Part shown: piece after piece, positions 56,283-64,000 of the stretch
Layout: the number at the start of each line of letters is the position of its first letter
Position numbering within the stretch: position 1 is the first letter of the stretch
Position numbers and translations under genes: made by a program
Assembly: GCA_014155875.1 (NCBI GenBank)
Contig: JACEFZ010013534.1
Span: 927,501-991,500 of the forward strand
Reading direction: 5' to 3'
Source of the DNA: Cepaea nemoralis
Lineage: Eukaryota; Mollusca; Gastropoda; Stylommatophora; Helicidae
Length of the DNA stretch: 64,000 nt
Notes under the pieces: model-generated
Database searches by the model: none
Told to the model about the DNA's origin: nothing
What the model saw: only the letters and a program-made list of their open reading frames with translations

Positions 56283-56518
56283 TTACGTTGCACTGCTTTG
56301 TCAAGCCTGTGGCTCAGTACATCCGATTTCGACAAGCATTTATTCGGGATGCTTTCCCTAGCCTTTGACTGTCCCCAGTCTACCTACAAGGCAGCAGGTT
56401 TTACGTTGCACTGCTTTGTCAAGCCTGTGGCTCAGTACATCCGATTTCGACAAGCATGTATTCGGGGTGCTTTCCCTAGCCTTTGACTGTCCCCAGTCTA
56501 CTTACAAGGCAGCAGGTT
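56283..56518 (-). repeat. 5' leader tandem repeat, two 118-bp units
   Basis: TTACGTTGCACTGCTTTGTC begins at 56283 and again at 56401. The units differ at only a few positions. They lie upstream of the LINE endonuclease in its transcription direction and could act as promoter monomers. Confidence 0.8.
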
Positions 56519-57104
56519 TGTGTGTCTCTTCGTCTGGTCCCTCTCCCTTGACATGTCCGACATGGGTGGCCCTACCAGTAGCTGTGCTACCGTCGGCATA
56601 GCTCTTGGGGTCATTGGGACGCGCAAGCCCCTCTACCTCGTCACGGTGGACACACAGCAGAGGGGTGTCGGTCTTTTCTATAATCAACTTTGGCTTCATG
56701 GTAATAATTGATCAGGCATGTTCGAAATGCCTCGTAATGTATTGTATTGTTGAATGTGATAGAGATGCATTTACCGTCATCCATACATTTCACAGACAGC
56801 GATGGCGAGCTAAATCAGTTCTTAAGTTTGCTTTTCACTGTCCGCTCTTTGTTGAGTGTGTAGTTTCTTGTTACTACAGTTCGTAATCCACTTCGCCCCC
56901 TTTCTCCCGCTAACTCCAGCACATAAATTTCCTCCTCGATAGACATGACTACATAATATTACGTCTCAACAAACACGTAAACATTGTAGCGCCGCCCACG
57001 GTTTAAATACAAGTGATGTGATTGGCTAGTTCAAGCTATCACTGACGCACAGTGTTCCATGAATAATTTATCCATAGTGTCATTGAATACAATATTATTA
57101 GCAT
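56519..57104. other. unassigned sequence between two LINEs
   Basis: 56519-56700 may be more leader of the Jockey/I-type LINE. Nothing was recognised from 56700 to 57104. Confidence 0.4.
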
Positions 57105-60100
57105 TTATATCTTCATTGGCACATTTCCGTCTTGACAGACGATAGTTTTGTACGTTGTGCTTCAAAAAGGCTTAATAACTACGATCCATGGCGGTGGCGA
57201 GTGTGGCTGGTAAGGCCAATTCTTGCTGCAAATGTTTGCCCACAGTAGGTGCATGTGAAAACATGGTCATTTCCACCATTTTGCACCATCTTACGTCTCT
57301 CACACTCGGTGTGTGCTTTATCTGCAATCATTTTCTCCTTTGTCTTTATTCCATTTCTGATAGTTGCCCTCCATGCAACACGTTCAGCGGCGACGTGCTC
57401 CCAATGTGCATTATCAATGCCTGTATCAATCATGTCCCGCTTACACACATCTTTGTATCGTAGTAGAGGCCGACCCTGAGATCTCCTACCCGTCTGTAAT
57501 TCACCAGAAAAGATGTCCTTTGGTATTCTACCATCATCCATCCTCCTAACGTGTCCTATCCATCTAAGTCTACGAAGACTGAGCATGGAATACACCGTCA
57601 CACAACCTGATCTTTCCAGTACTTCAGTATTTGTGATTTTGTCTTGCCACTTAATACCAAGTATTCTTCGCAGACACCGCATATGAAATTTGTTTAAAAG
57701 TTTCTCTTGGCGTGAGTAAGTTGTCCAGGTTTCACTGCCATAAAGAAGAGTACTAAGGACACAGGCTTGGTAGACGAGGACTTTTGTTTTGGCAGTAAGC
57801 TTCCCGTTCTCCCAGACTCTTTTTGCTAACATGTTCGTTGTTGTTGCTGCCTTGCCAATCCTGATGTTGATTTCCTGATCGAGAGATAATTTGCTATTTA
57901 CCTCTGATCCTAGATATGTAAAATGGTCTACTATCTCCAGTTCGGCGTCGTCAATAAAGATTGATGGTACACCATGTGCACCTTGTGACATAATCTGTGT
58001 CTTCTTTTTGTTAATTGTTAAACCAGATTCAGAACAAGCATTCAAGAATGCAGATAGTAGATGTTGTAATTCTTCCTCAGAGTGGGTCGTAATCGCAGCA
58101 TCATCCACAAAAAGCAACTCTCTGATTAGTACCCTGCTAATTTTGGTCTTGGCCTTCAATCTCTGAGCATTATAGAGGCCACCATCTGAGCGTGAGTGAA
58201 TGTATATACCGTCATCCTGATCACGAAAGGTATATTTCAGTAGAAGTGAAAAATATATCCCAAAGAGGGTGGGGGATAGTACACAACCTTGCTTAACTCC
58301 ACTCTTGATTTCAAACTCTTCTGAAGTTGAGCCATCAAACTTTATTATACCCTTCATGCCTGTGTGGAACGATTCCACAATGAACAGAAGAGTTGGTGGG
58401 CAGCCAATCTTCTTTAGTGCTTTGAACAGACCCTCACGACTGACCAAACCGAATGCCTTTGTGAGGTCGATGAAGGCAATAAACAGTGGCTGATTTTGTT
58501 CCCGGCATTTTTCTTGCATCTGTCGCAATGAGAATATCATATCAATGGTAGACCGGTTCTGACGGATGCCGCACTGTGATTCGGGGTAGACTTGATATCC
58601 CAGGACTTGAAGTCTGTGCAGGACAATTCTGGCAAATACTTTCCCAACAATACACAGAAGTGAGATACCCCTATAGTTATTACAGTCGCTCCGATCTCCC
58701 TTGTTCTTGTACAGCGTTATGATGTTTGAATCTTTGAAATCCTGTGGGACTTGTCCTTCTCGCCAGCAGAGCTCTATTAGCTGGTGGATCTGTAGAGCGA
58801 GTGTGTCTTGCCCACTCCTGATTACCTCTATTGGAATCCCATCCTTACCTGGAGCCTTGCCAGATGCAAGATCATTTATAGCACACTTAACTTCTGTTAT
58901 AGTGGGAAGTGTTTCCAGGTGGTCAAGAGTTGGCAGGGCCTCTATGGCGTTGAGGGCATCATCCGCTAGCTTGGACTCACTTGAGTAAAGCTCTAAATAG
59001 TGCTCGACCCATCTATCCATCTGCTGTTTCTTATCAGTGATGATTTCTCCAGTCAAGGTTTTCAGCGGTGCACTTCTTTTGATCATTGGACCACAGGCTT
59101 TCTTTATCCCTTCATACATGCTTCTGATGTTTCCCTTATCACTTGCGATTTGAATGGACTCACATAACTTCATCCAATAGTCATTCGCACACTGCCTGGC
59201 AGCCTTTTGTACATCCTTCCTCGCTTGCTTCAGCTCACTCAGAGTGTTACGCGTTGATCTTTCCTTGTTTCTTAAGAGAGCTATTTTCTTCTTATCAATC
59301 AAGGGCTGCAGTATCTGGCTGTTTACCGCAAACCAGTCCTGCCTCTTATGATCCACAGGGCCGTAAACCCCTACCGCTGTTTTATAAATAGTTTCCTTAA
59401 GTTTACTCCATTTATCATTTACTATACAATTTTCTGATGTATCATTGAAAGCGTCTTCAAGTTGCTGTTGAAATTCAAAGCACTTTCTAGGATCGTGAGT
59501 GTTAGTAATATTAATCCTGGGGCTAGACTTGTGTTTAGCTGTGTAGATTCTCTTTGGTCTCAGTCTAACCCTTGCAACAACCAAAGAATGATCTGTATCA
59601 CAGTCAGCACTGTGGTAACTTCGAGTTAATGATGTATGGTTCAGATGTTTACTCCGTGTGATAATGAAGTCCAGCTGATGCCAATGGCTGGGTCTTGGAT
59701 GTTTCCATGTGACCATATGAATCTCTTTTGTTTTAAAAAAGGAGTTTATAATACATAGGTCATTTCTAGTGCAATGCTCCAGCAGCCTTTGCCCATTATC
59801 ATTCATGCGACCGATGTTGTATTTTCCAAGGCACACTAGCCATGAACTCGAGTCCTTGCCCACACGAGCATTGAAATCACCGAGCATATAAATGTAGTCG
59901 AATTTTGGAACTGCCTTGATCGCAGAGTCTAGCTGCTCATAGAACGTATCCTTCACATCATCAGAGGAAGCGAGTGTCGGTGCATATGCAGTGAGAATGG
60001 TGGCAAATCCACAAGAGGTTGCCAAGCGCAGTGATAATAATGTTTCATTACCTCCAGCTGGGATATCAATCATTCCCAGTAGCGAATTCTTCATTGCAAA

Positions 60101-60172
60101 GCCCACACCATGTTGCCTATTTTTTCTGCTGCCCTCTTCCCTTCCAAAAAAAAAGGTGTAATTGTTTTCCCT
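57105..60172 (-). mobile_element. ZF-LINE copy 3, 5'-truncated with intact ORF
   Basis: It matches copy 1 (17325-20860) base for base along most of its length. Relative to copy 1 it stops at 60172, just after CCCTGAG, so the first 100 or so residues of the endonuclease are missing. The short 3' UTR shares GACAGACGATAG with copy 1. No TSD was identified. Confidence 0.85.
57179..60106 (-). CDS. ZF-LINE endonuclease-RT protein with C2H2 finger (975 codons)
   Basis: Residues 1-180 are the endonuclease minus its N-terminus: YMLGDFNARVG (74-83), HQLDFIITR (about 143-151) and TDHSLVV (171-177). RT spans about 410-700: SGKAPGKDGIPIEVI, CGIRQNRSTIDMI, FIAFIDLTKAFG (motif A, D547; the usual final D is G), VKQGCVLSPTLFG and LLFVDD (666-669, V instead of the usual A). 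The C-terminus has a C2H2 finger: C952, C955, H968, H973. The frame is intact, indicating recent mobility, but the truncated endonuclease makes this copy non-autonomous. The first ATG lies within the domain and is not the native start. Confidence 0.88.
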   Translation of the reverse strand: MGFAMKNSLLGMIDIPAGGNETLLSLRLATSCGFATILTAYAPTLASSDDVKDTFYEQLDSAIKAVPKFDYIYMLGDFNARVGKDSSSWLVCLGKYNIGRMNDNGQRLLEHCTRNDLCIINSFFKTKEIHMVTWKHPRPSHWHQLDFIITRSKHLNHTSLTRSYHSADCDTDHSLVVARVRLRPKRIYTAKHKSSPRINITNTHDPRKCFEFQQQLEDAFNDTSENCIVNDKWSKLKETIYKTAVGVYGPVDHKRQDWFAVNSQILQPLIDKKKIALLRNKERSTRNTLSELKQARKDVQKAARQCANDYWMKLCESIQIASDKGNIRSMYEGIKKACGPMIKRSAPLKTLTGEIITDKKQQMDRWVEHYLELYSSESKLADDALNAIEALPTLDHLETLPTITEVKCAINDLASGKAPGKDGIPIEVIRSGQDTLALQIHQLIELCWREGQVPQDFKDSNIITLYKNKGDRSDCNNYRGISLLCIVGKVFARIVLHRLQVLGYQVYPESQCGIRQNRSTIDMIFSLRQMQEKCREQNQPLFIAFIDLTKAFGLVSREGLFKALKKIGCPPTLLFIVESFHTGMKGIIKFDGSTSEEFEIKSGVKQGCVLSPTLFGIYFSLLLKYTFRDQDDGIYIHSRSDGGLYNAQRLKAKTKISRVLIRELLFVDDAAITTHSEEELQHLLSAFLNACSESGLTINKKKTQIMSQGAHGVPSIFIDDAELEIVDHFTYLGSEVNSKLSLDQEINIRIGKAATTTNMLAKRVWENGKLTAKTKVLVYQACVLSTLLYGSETWTTYSRQEKLLNKFHMRCLRRILGIKWQDKITNTEVLERSGCVTVYSMLSLRRLRWIGHVRRMDDGRIPKDIFSGELQTGRRSQGRPLLRYKDVCKRDMIDTGIDNAHWEHVAAERVAWRATIRNGIKTKEKMIADKAHTECERRKMVQNGGNDHVFTCTYCGQTFAARIGLTSHTRHRHGS

Positions 60173-60581
60173 GAGGATGTCACATGCTAAACATGTCTGA
60201 CATCCTTAAAAACAATACTGACAGGTTACAAGACAATGACATGGTTATTGTAATTTCTATCACACTTTAAGATATTTTTAAGGTTTCCATTTGAAGTCCC
60301 TTGTATTAAAGGCATTGCTGTCATTTGGAGACAACAGAAATTCTAGTCTAGTCACTATTGCTTGCAATGTTTACATTGTATAATGAGTCCTCTAGTCTTT
60401 ACTTCAATGAGCGTCGTTCAATATCCATATACTTTTTCTCATGCTGTTCCAATGGTCTCTAGGGATCCCCAACAACTGATACAACTCATAGTTTAACAGC
60501 TTTTTACTGACCTTACAACTCTGAACTGTTTATGCAGTGTTCATTTTCACAAAAGCTATGGCTCTATTAATAGTTAAAGTG
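60173..60581. other. unassigned sequence
   Basis: No gene or element was recognised. Confidence 0.4.
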
Positions 60582-60592
60582 TACCAGAGATA

Positions 60593-61075
60593 CCAGCTTG
60601 CTCTGTTTCGATGGGGTTATGGACACAGTTCGTGATACCACATAACCGCATTCGAAACACAGCTGCATGCGATTTGGCAGCAGACAGGTTTGCATTCGTT
60701 TTTTTACAAAATGGTATGGGTGCCGGTCTTTCAGAAAGCAATGGAAAACTACTGAACGTAAACTTGGCAAGAAATCACAACAGCAAAAACGGCTAGTGTT
60801 GACTGCAACACCCTGTAAAGGGTATGTCAACTGTCTGTCATTTACTGCCAATATAGTACCTTGCGGTGTATGGCAGCGGGGTCTTTGAGCCTGAAGAATT
60901 AAGGCCGCCTGGCTAGTGCAGTCGCCGCGAACTGTGCAGTTTAGGATTTTCTTTTTGCCTCCGACAGAAATAAATCCCACACCTTACCGAGGGATCGAAC
61001 TCGGGTCTCCCGAAGGAGAGTCCGGTGTTCTAGCCACTCGGCCAGCGGCTCCGCCAGGGTATGTAACTAACTATA
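60593..61075 (+). mobile_element. SINE2, copy b (split by SINE1)
   Basis: A perfect 11-bp TSD TACCAGAGATA (60582-60592, 61076-61086) brackets the composite. The SINE2 body occupies 60593-60827 and its last bases 61065-61075. The B-box-like GCATTCGAAACAC and body AGAAAGCAATGGAAAACTACTG match copy a. Confidence 0.82.
60828..61055 (-). mobile_element. SINE1, copy b, inside SINE2
   Basis: A perfect 9-bp TSD AGGGTATGT (60819-60827, 61056-61064) flanks 228 bp. The minus strand begins GGCGGAGCCGCTGGCCGAGTGG, with B box AGTTCGATCCC, and ends at GGTACTATATTGGCAGT. It is the younger of the two SINE insertions here. Confidence 0.88.
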
Positions 61076-61086
61076 TACCAGAGATA

Positions 61087-61773
61087 AGGTTTTGGAACCA
61101 TATGTTATGTGATTGATCAACACAAGAGCATGATATCATCAGCATCATGTTGGCCACTTTTACATTTGCACAGAAAGTTCTAGCATACATTGTATAAGGC
61201 TGAGCCAAACCCAGAGTGACAACAATGTAGTCAAAGACGGGAGAATAAACATATATTAAAACAAGAATACAACAGCTGAGAGTCTCTTTCATAGCCCTAG
61301 GAAATTGGTGGAAGTCAAAAGAAACAAATTATAACCAAACATAATATTTAATTAAAATAAATAAGTTTTACATGTCTTGAGGTGCACTGGATATATGGCG
61401 CTTGATCCATATTTTTATTACACCAATCAGCACTGGGTGGACGATGTGATCAAACCTATGACCACCAAGCGAGCCTCTAGCCACTATACTACCATGGCTC
61501 CCTATAATTTTTTATCTAATGTGAAATTAGCATTGTTTATTTGATCAGAAACATGGGAGATAGTTAAAACAATTTCTGAAAAACGACAAACATTCATTAT
61601 GTGGTACCTGCATGGTTTTGAAAGACTAATATCATATGATGGAATCATAAATGTGAAACTTAGGGAGAGAATTAGACAGTTTCTAGTGAATCAAGACATG
61701 AGGAACAGATGCTGAAAAACCTGAGAATGTATAACTACAAAGTCCTTTCGCTGTAACCCACAGGACAAAATAA

Positions 61774-61777
<4 letters not shown>
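61087..61777. other. unassigned sequence
   Basis: No gene or element was recognised. Confidence 0.4.

Positions 61778-61832
<55 letters not shown>
61778..61832. repeat. (GA)n microsatellite
   Basis: About 27 perfect GA units. Confidence 0.95.
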
Positions 61833-61835
<3 letters not shown>

Positions 61836-61869
61836 AAAACACAGGGGGAAGAGAATTAGAGACAGAGAT

Positions 61870-61962
61870 GAAAAATATGGGAGAACCTGAAGGGAGCTGC
61901 ATGAGATAGCAAAAGATAACATGCCTTGGCATAAGTTGGTTGAGGGCCTTTGCTCCATGTAG
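61870..61962 (+). mobile_element. possible LINE C-terminal remnant
   Basis: One + frame reads EIAKDNMPWHKLVEGLCSM before a stop, similar to the AKDR..WR.LV.ALCS ending of many invertebrate RT proteins. There is no further support on either side. Confidence 0.35.
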
Positions 61963-62594
61963 GGATAAAGGGAAGAATAAATCTCGTCTAGGAGCTAAAA
62001 CTGTTGCCAGCTGGTGCGTTAACTACAGCCCTACAAGAGCTCGTATGATAACAATAATGGTAATTATCCACAAGAGACTACTTTAGTGGTGTAACATGCT
62101 GTGAATTTCTTGTATGCTAGGTCATTCTTTGTAGTGTAGGTGACCAGTTCCCTTCTCTTTCATGTGTGTCCAAGCCCTGCTTCTTTTGTTGCCCATTTAA
62201 TGACTGGGCTCATCAAAATGAAGCCATAAATTGCATTTCTGAATAAAGTCATAGTAGCCACTGAAGCGGAATGCATTTGTGGTTGCACCCTCAGGATTCA
62301 AAATAGAAGACATGAACTGAACAAATATATTTGAGAATTAGTAAGTATTACAAAGAATCATGGAAGCCACATACACTGTAGAGATCTACTTTGCCTTAAT
62401 CCTTCACAAGAATCAAAAGAAGCAGATGGGAATACAGCATCAACTACAGGCACTTCTGTCTGTCAATAGATAAATTAATTTGTCATCATTTAGACGTGAT
62501 TATTCTTCTATATAATCATTTAATGATTTACTCATCACTTTAGTTTAATCATTAACATGTATTATTGCTTAATTATTTAAATGCTTAATTATTA
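61963..62594. other. unassigned AT-rich sequence
   Basis: Near its right end TTAATCATTTAATTA-type words repeat. Similar words resume at 63831 after the mariner, so the transposon landed in an AT-rich repeat. Confidence 0.4.
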
Positions 62595-63830
62595 GGGGCG
62601 TTCATTTGAAACCGTTCCATTGGCTTTATTACAAAAGCATGAAAGAAACATTAACAGGTGTGGTAGAATTAAACAAAGCATTCATTTTGAATGAATTATG
62701 CACCATAGGTTGGTCAGAAGCAGTCGCCGTAGGCATTCAGGCAAGCACCCCATTGCTTAGGTAGGCGGCGAATGCCGTCCGCAAAAAAAAAAAAAGGAAT
62801 GTGGTTGCTCACTGAACCAAGTGTTTACCGCGTTCATTACGTCTGCATCTGTGTGAAATCGTTACCACTTGAGAGCTTTTTTTAGACGTTCGACCAGATG
62901 AAAATCACATGGTGACAAATCAGGACTGTAGGCTGGATGTTGTGGAATTTCCCATTTCTTCCTTGCTAATGCTTCCTGCACAATCTTTGCGACATGCGGA
63001 CGAGCATTATCGTGCAACAAAATCACATTGCGAGAAAGCATGTCGTGTCGTTTATTCTTGATGGCTTTTTGCAGCTTGTCTAGGGTTTGCAAGTAGTGGG
63101 TAGAGTTGATGTTGACACCAGGTTCTTTAAAATCGGCTAACAATAGCCCTTCATGGTTAAAAAATGCGCTCAGCATAACCTAACCAGCGGAAACCTGTAA
63201 CTTGAATTGTTTGACTTTTGGTGATCCAGCATTCTTCCATTGCATGCTCTTTCTTTTGCTGCTCGGCTCAAAGTGGTGACACCATGATTCATCACCTGCC
63301 ACTATGCGGAAGAGAAATGCATCACTCTCCATTCTGTAACGCAGCAAGTAGTTCAAACACCATCCCATGCGTTCCTCTTTTTGGTGGTCGGTCAACATCC
63401 GCGATGACAACGGTTCAACTGTACTGCTGCATCAATTTTGGCGATGGTTTTTTCTATTGCAACAATATACGCTTGACCCGGTCGTCGAAGACCTGTCGTG
63501 AACTGACGTCCTTTCCGAAACATTAGTGCTCAGTCTGTCACTGTTGTCTTCGACACACATTTGTTACCGTACGATGCCTGCATTCTTCGATGAATGTCCA
63601 CTGGTCGACATCCTTCAAATGAAAGAAAATGAATCACAGCTCTTTGAGCCTCTTTGGACGGATTTTGGACCAACCCGGCCATTTTCTCAAAGGTCAGAAA
63701 CAGAACCTATGCATCATGGGACGATAATCACTTGCTCTTTTATTCATTGGTCATTACTTATCACTTGACTTTGACATGATCATGTTCAACGTACGCGGTG
63801 CGGCACGAACGGATTTCAAATAAACGCCCC
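62595..63830 (-). mobile_element. mariner-type DNA transposon, complete length
   Basis: Terminal inverted repeats of about 25 bp: left GGGGCGTTCATTTGAAACCG, right (reverse complement) GGGGCGTTTATTTGAAATCCG. The left end follows TA directly; on the right TA lies one base beyond the repeat. The 1,236-bp length suits the family. The transposase runs on the minus strand but is broken. Confidence 0.85.
62714..63650 (-). pseudogene. mariner transposase, frameshifted
   Basis: Fragments in order: HRRMQASYGNKCVSKTTVTD and GLRRPGQAYIV (N-terminal DNA-binding half), MLTDHQKEERM, VAGDESWCHHFEP (first catalytic Asp), a shift, then MLSAFFNHEGLLL, ILLHDNARPHVA (second Asp) and HPAYSPDLSPCDFHL (third Asp). 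The D-D-D(34) spacing is that of mariner. The C-terminus ends near a run of A residues at about 62784-62795. Stops in the N-terminal half and a shift at about 63178 inactivate it. Confidence 0.85.
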
Positions 63831-63959
63831 TTATAGTTAATTATTTAATCATGTATTTATTTAATTACTTCATTAGTTCAGCATTTAGTTGCTTTTATTC
63901 TTTAATCATTCAATCATCTAATTACTTACTAATTGTATTGCTGAAATATTACATATCTT

Positions 63960-64000
63960 TGTTTGGGTCATTAAATATCAACAATGGTGACACGATAAAG
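63960..64000 (+). mobile_element. RTE-C LINE copy entering the right edge
   Basis: GGGTCATTAAATATCAACAATGGTGAC aligns with 7371-7396 and 43111-43137 of RTE-C (the YLGS.ITNNGD region). The rest lies beyond the window. Confidence 0.55.

Larger units (their letters stand above)
52160..56518 (-). mobile_element. Jockey/I-type LINE with RNase H
   Basis: From 5' (56518) to 3': two 118-bp tandem leader units, endonuclease, RT, RNase H, a C-terminal Cys-rich block, and a 3' region with two 104-bp tandem units. Only three frame breaks were noticed in 3.8 kb. No gag-like ORF1 was recognised upstream, so the element may be 5'-incomplete or ORF1-less. RT and RNase H motifs place it near Jockey/I LINEs; the exact clade needs a tree. 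Confidence 0.82.

Noticed and set aside
1..64000. CRISPR arrays, prokaryotic operons, integrons or phage genes
   Set aside because: No spaced direct-repeat arrays or prokaryotic gene organisation; splice sites, SINEs and LINEs show eukaryotic nuclear DNA.

Overview
This is invertebrate animal DNA, gene-poor and saturated with retrotransposons. It carries the 3' part of one split host gene on the + strand, interrupted by non-LTR retrotransposons (LINEs), tRNA-derived SINEs, a Penelope-like fragment, a mariner and hAT debris. LDL-receptor class A (LDLa) and ShK-type (ShKT) domains, together with Ingi-like LINEs (EN + RT + RNase H in one ORF), would suit a mollusc or another lophotrochozoan. That taxonomic guess is weak, because it rests on family knowledge and not on a search.

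Host gene. Three exons (4175-4279, 23276-23428, 36882-37181) join in phase 0 and rebuild a secreted-type protein end: LDLa1 (partial), LDLa2, LDLa3, LDLa4, a six-cysteine ShKT domain and a stop. AATAAA lies 62 bp downstream of the stop. LDLa2 and LDLa3 exist only when the exons are spliced together, which is the main support for the model. The two introns are 19.0 kb and 13.5 kb, and most of what can be identified in them is mobile DNA.

Layout. 1-4.2 kb: RTE-type LINE ends and four SINE types. 4.4-9.8 kb: RTE-A, split by RTE-B and RTE-C copies. 10.5-15.8 kb: two Ingi-like copies, one full length with a 14-bp target-site duplication (TSD). 17.3-20.9 kb: an EN-RT LINE with a C-terminal zinc finger (called ZF-LINE here). 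21.4-23.0 kb: an unusual 1.63-kb non-coding element F. 25.0-29.0 kb: a SINE and a second, nearly intact Ingi-like element. 29-36 kb: unexplained DNA, a candidate terminal-repeat element, hAT remnants, a decayed minisatellite and a GAA tract. 37.4-42.4 kb (after the gene): a tandem pair of RTE-B copies, one holding a Penelope GIY-YIG fragment. 43-46.4 kb: nested RTE debris. 46.9-50.3 kb: a ZF-LINE relative. 50.4-56.5 kb: an SGNH-hydrolase ORF1 remnant and a Jockey/I-type LINE with RNase H. 57.1-60.2 kb: a ZF-LINE with an intact 975-codon ORF. 60.6-61.1 kb: a SINE inside a SINE. 62.6-63.8 kb: a complete-length mariner. The right edge enters another RTE-C copy.

How the parts relate. The LINEs supply EN/RT. 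Several SINEs share sequence with particular LINEs in the window (SINE4 with the Ingi 3' end is the strongest case), so LINE-SINE partnerships can be read directly. Many copies end in family-specific short tandem tails, which explains much of the microsatellite content. All element names other than superfamily names are local labels, and no database was consulted.
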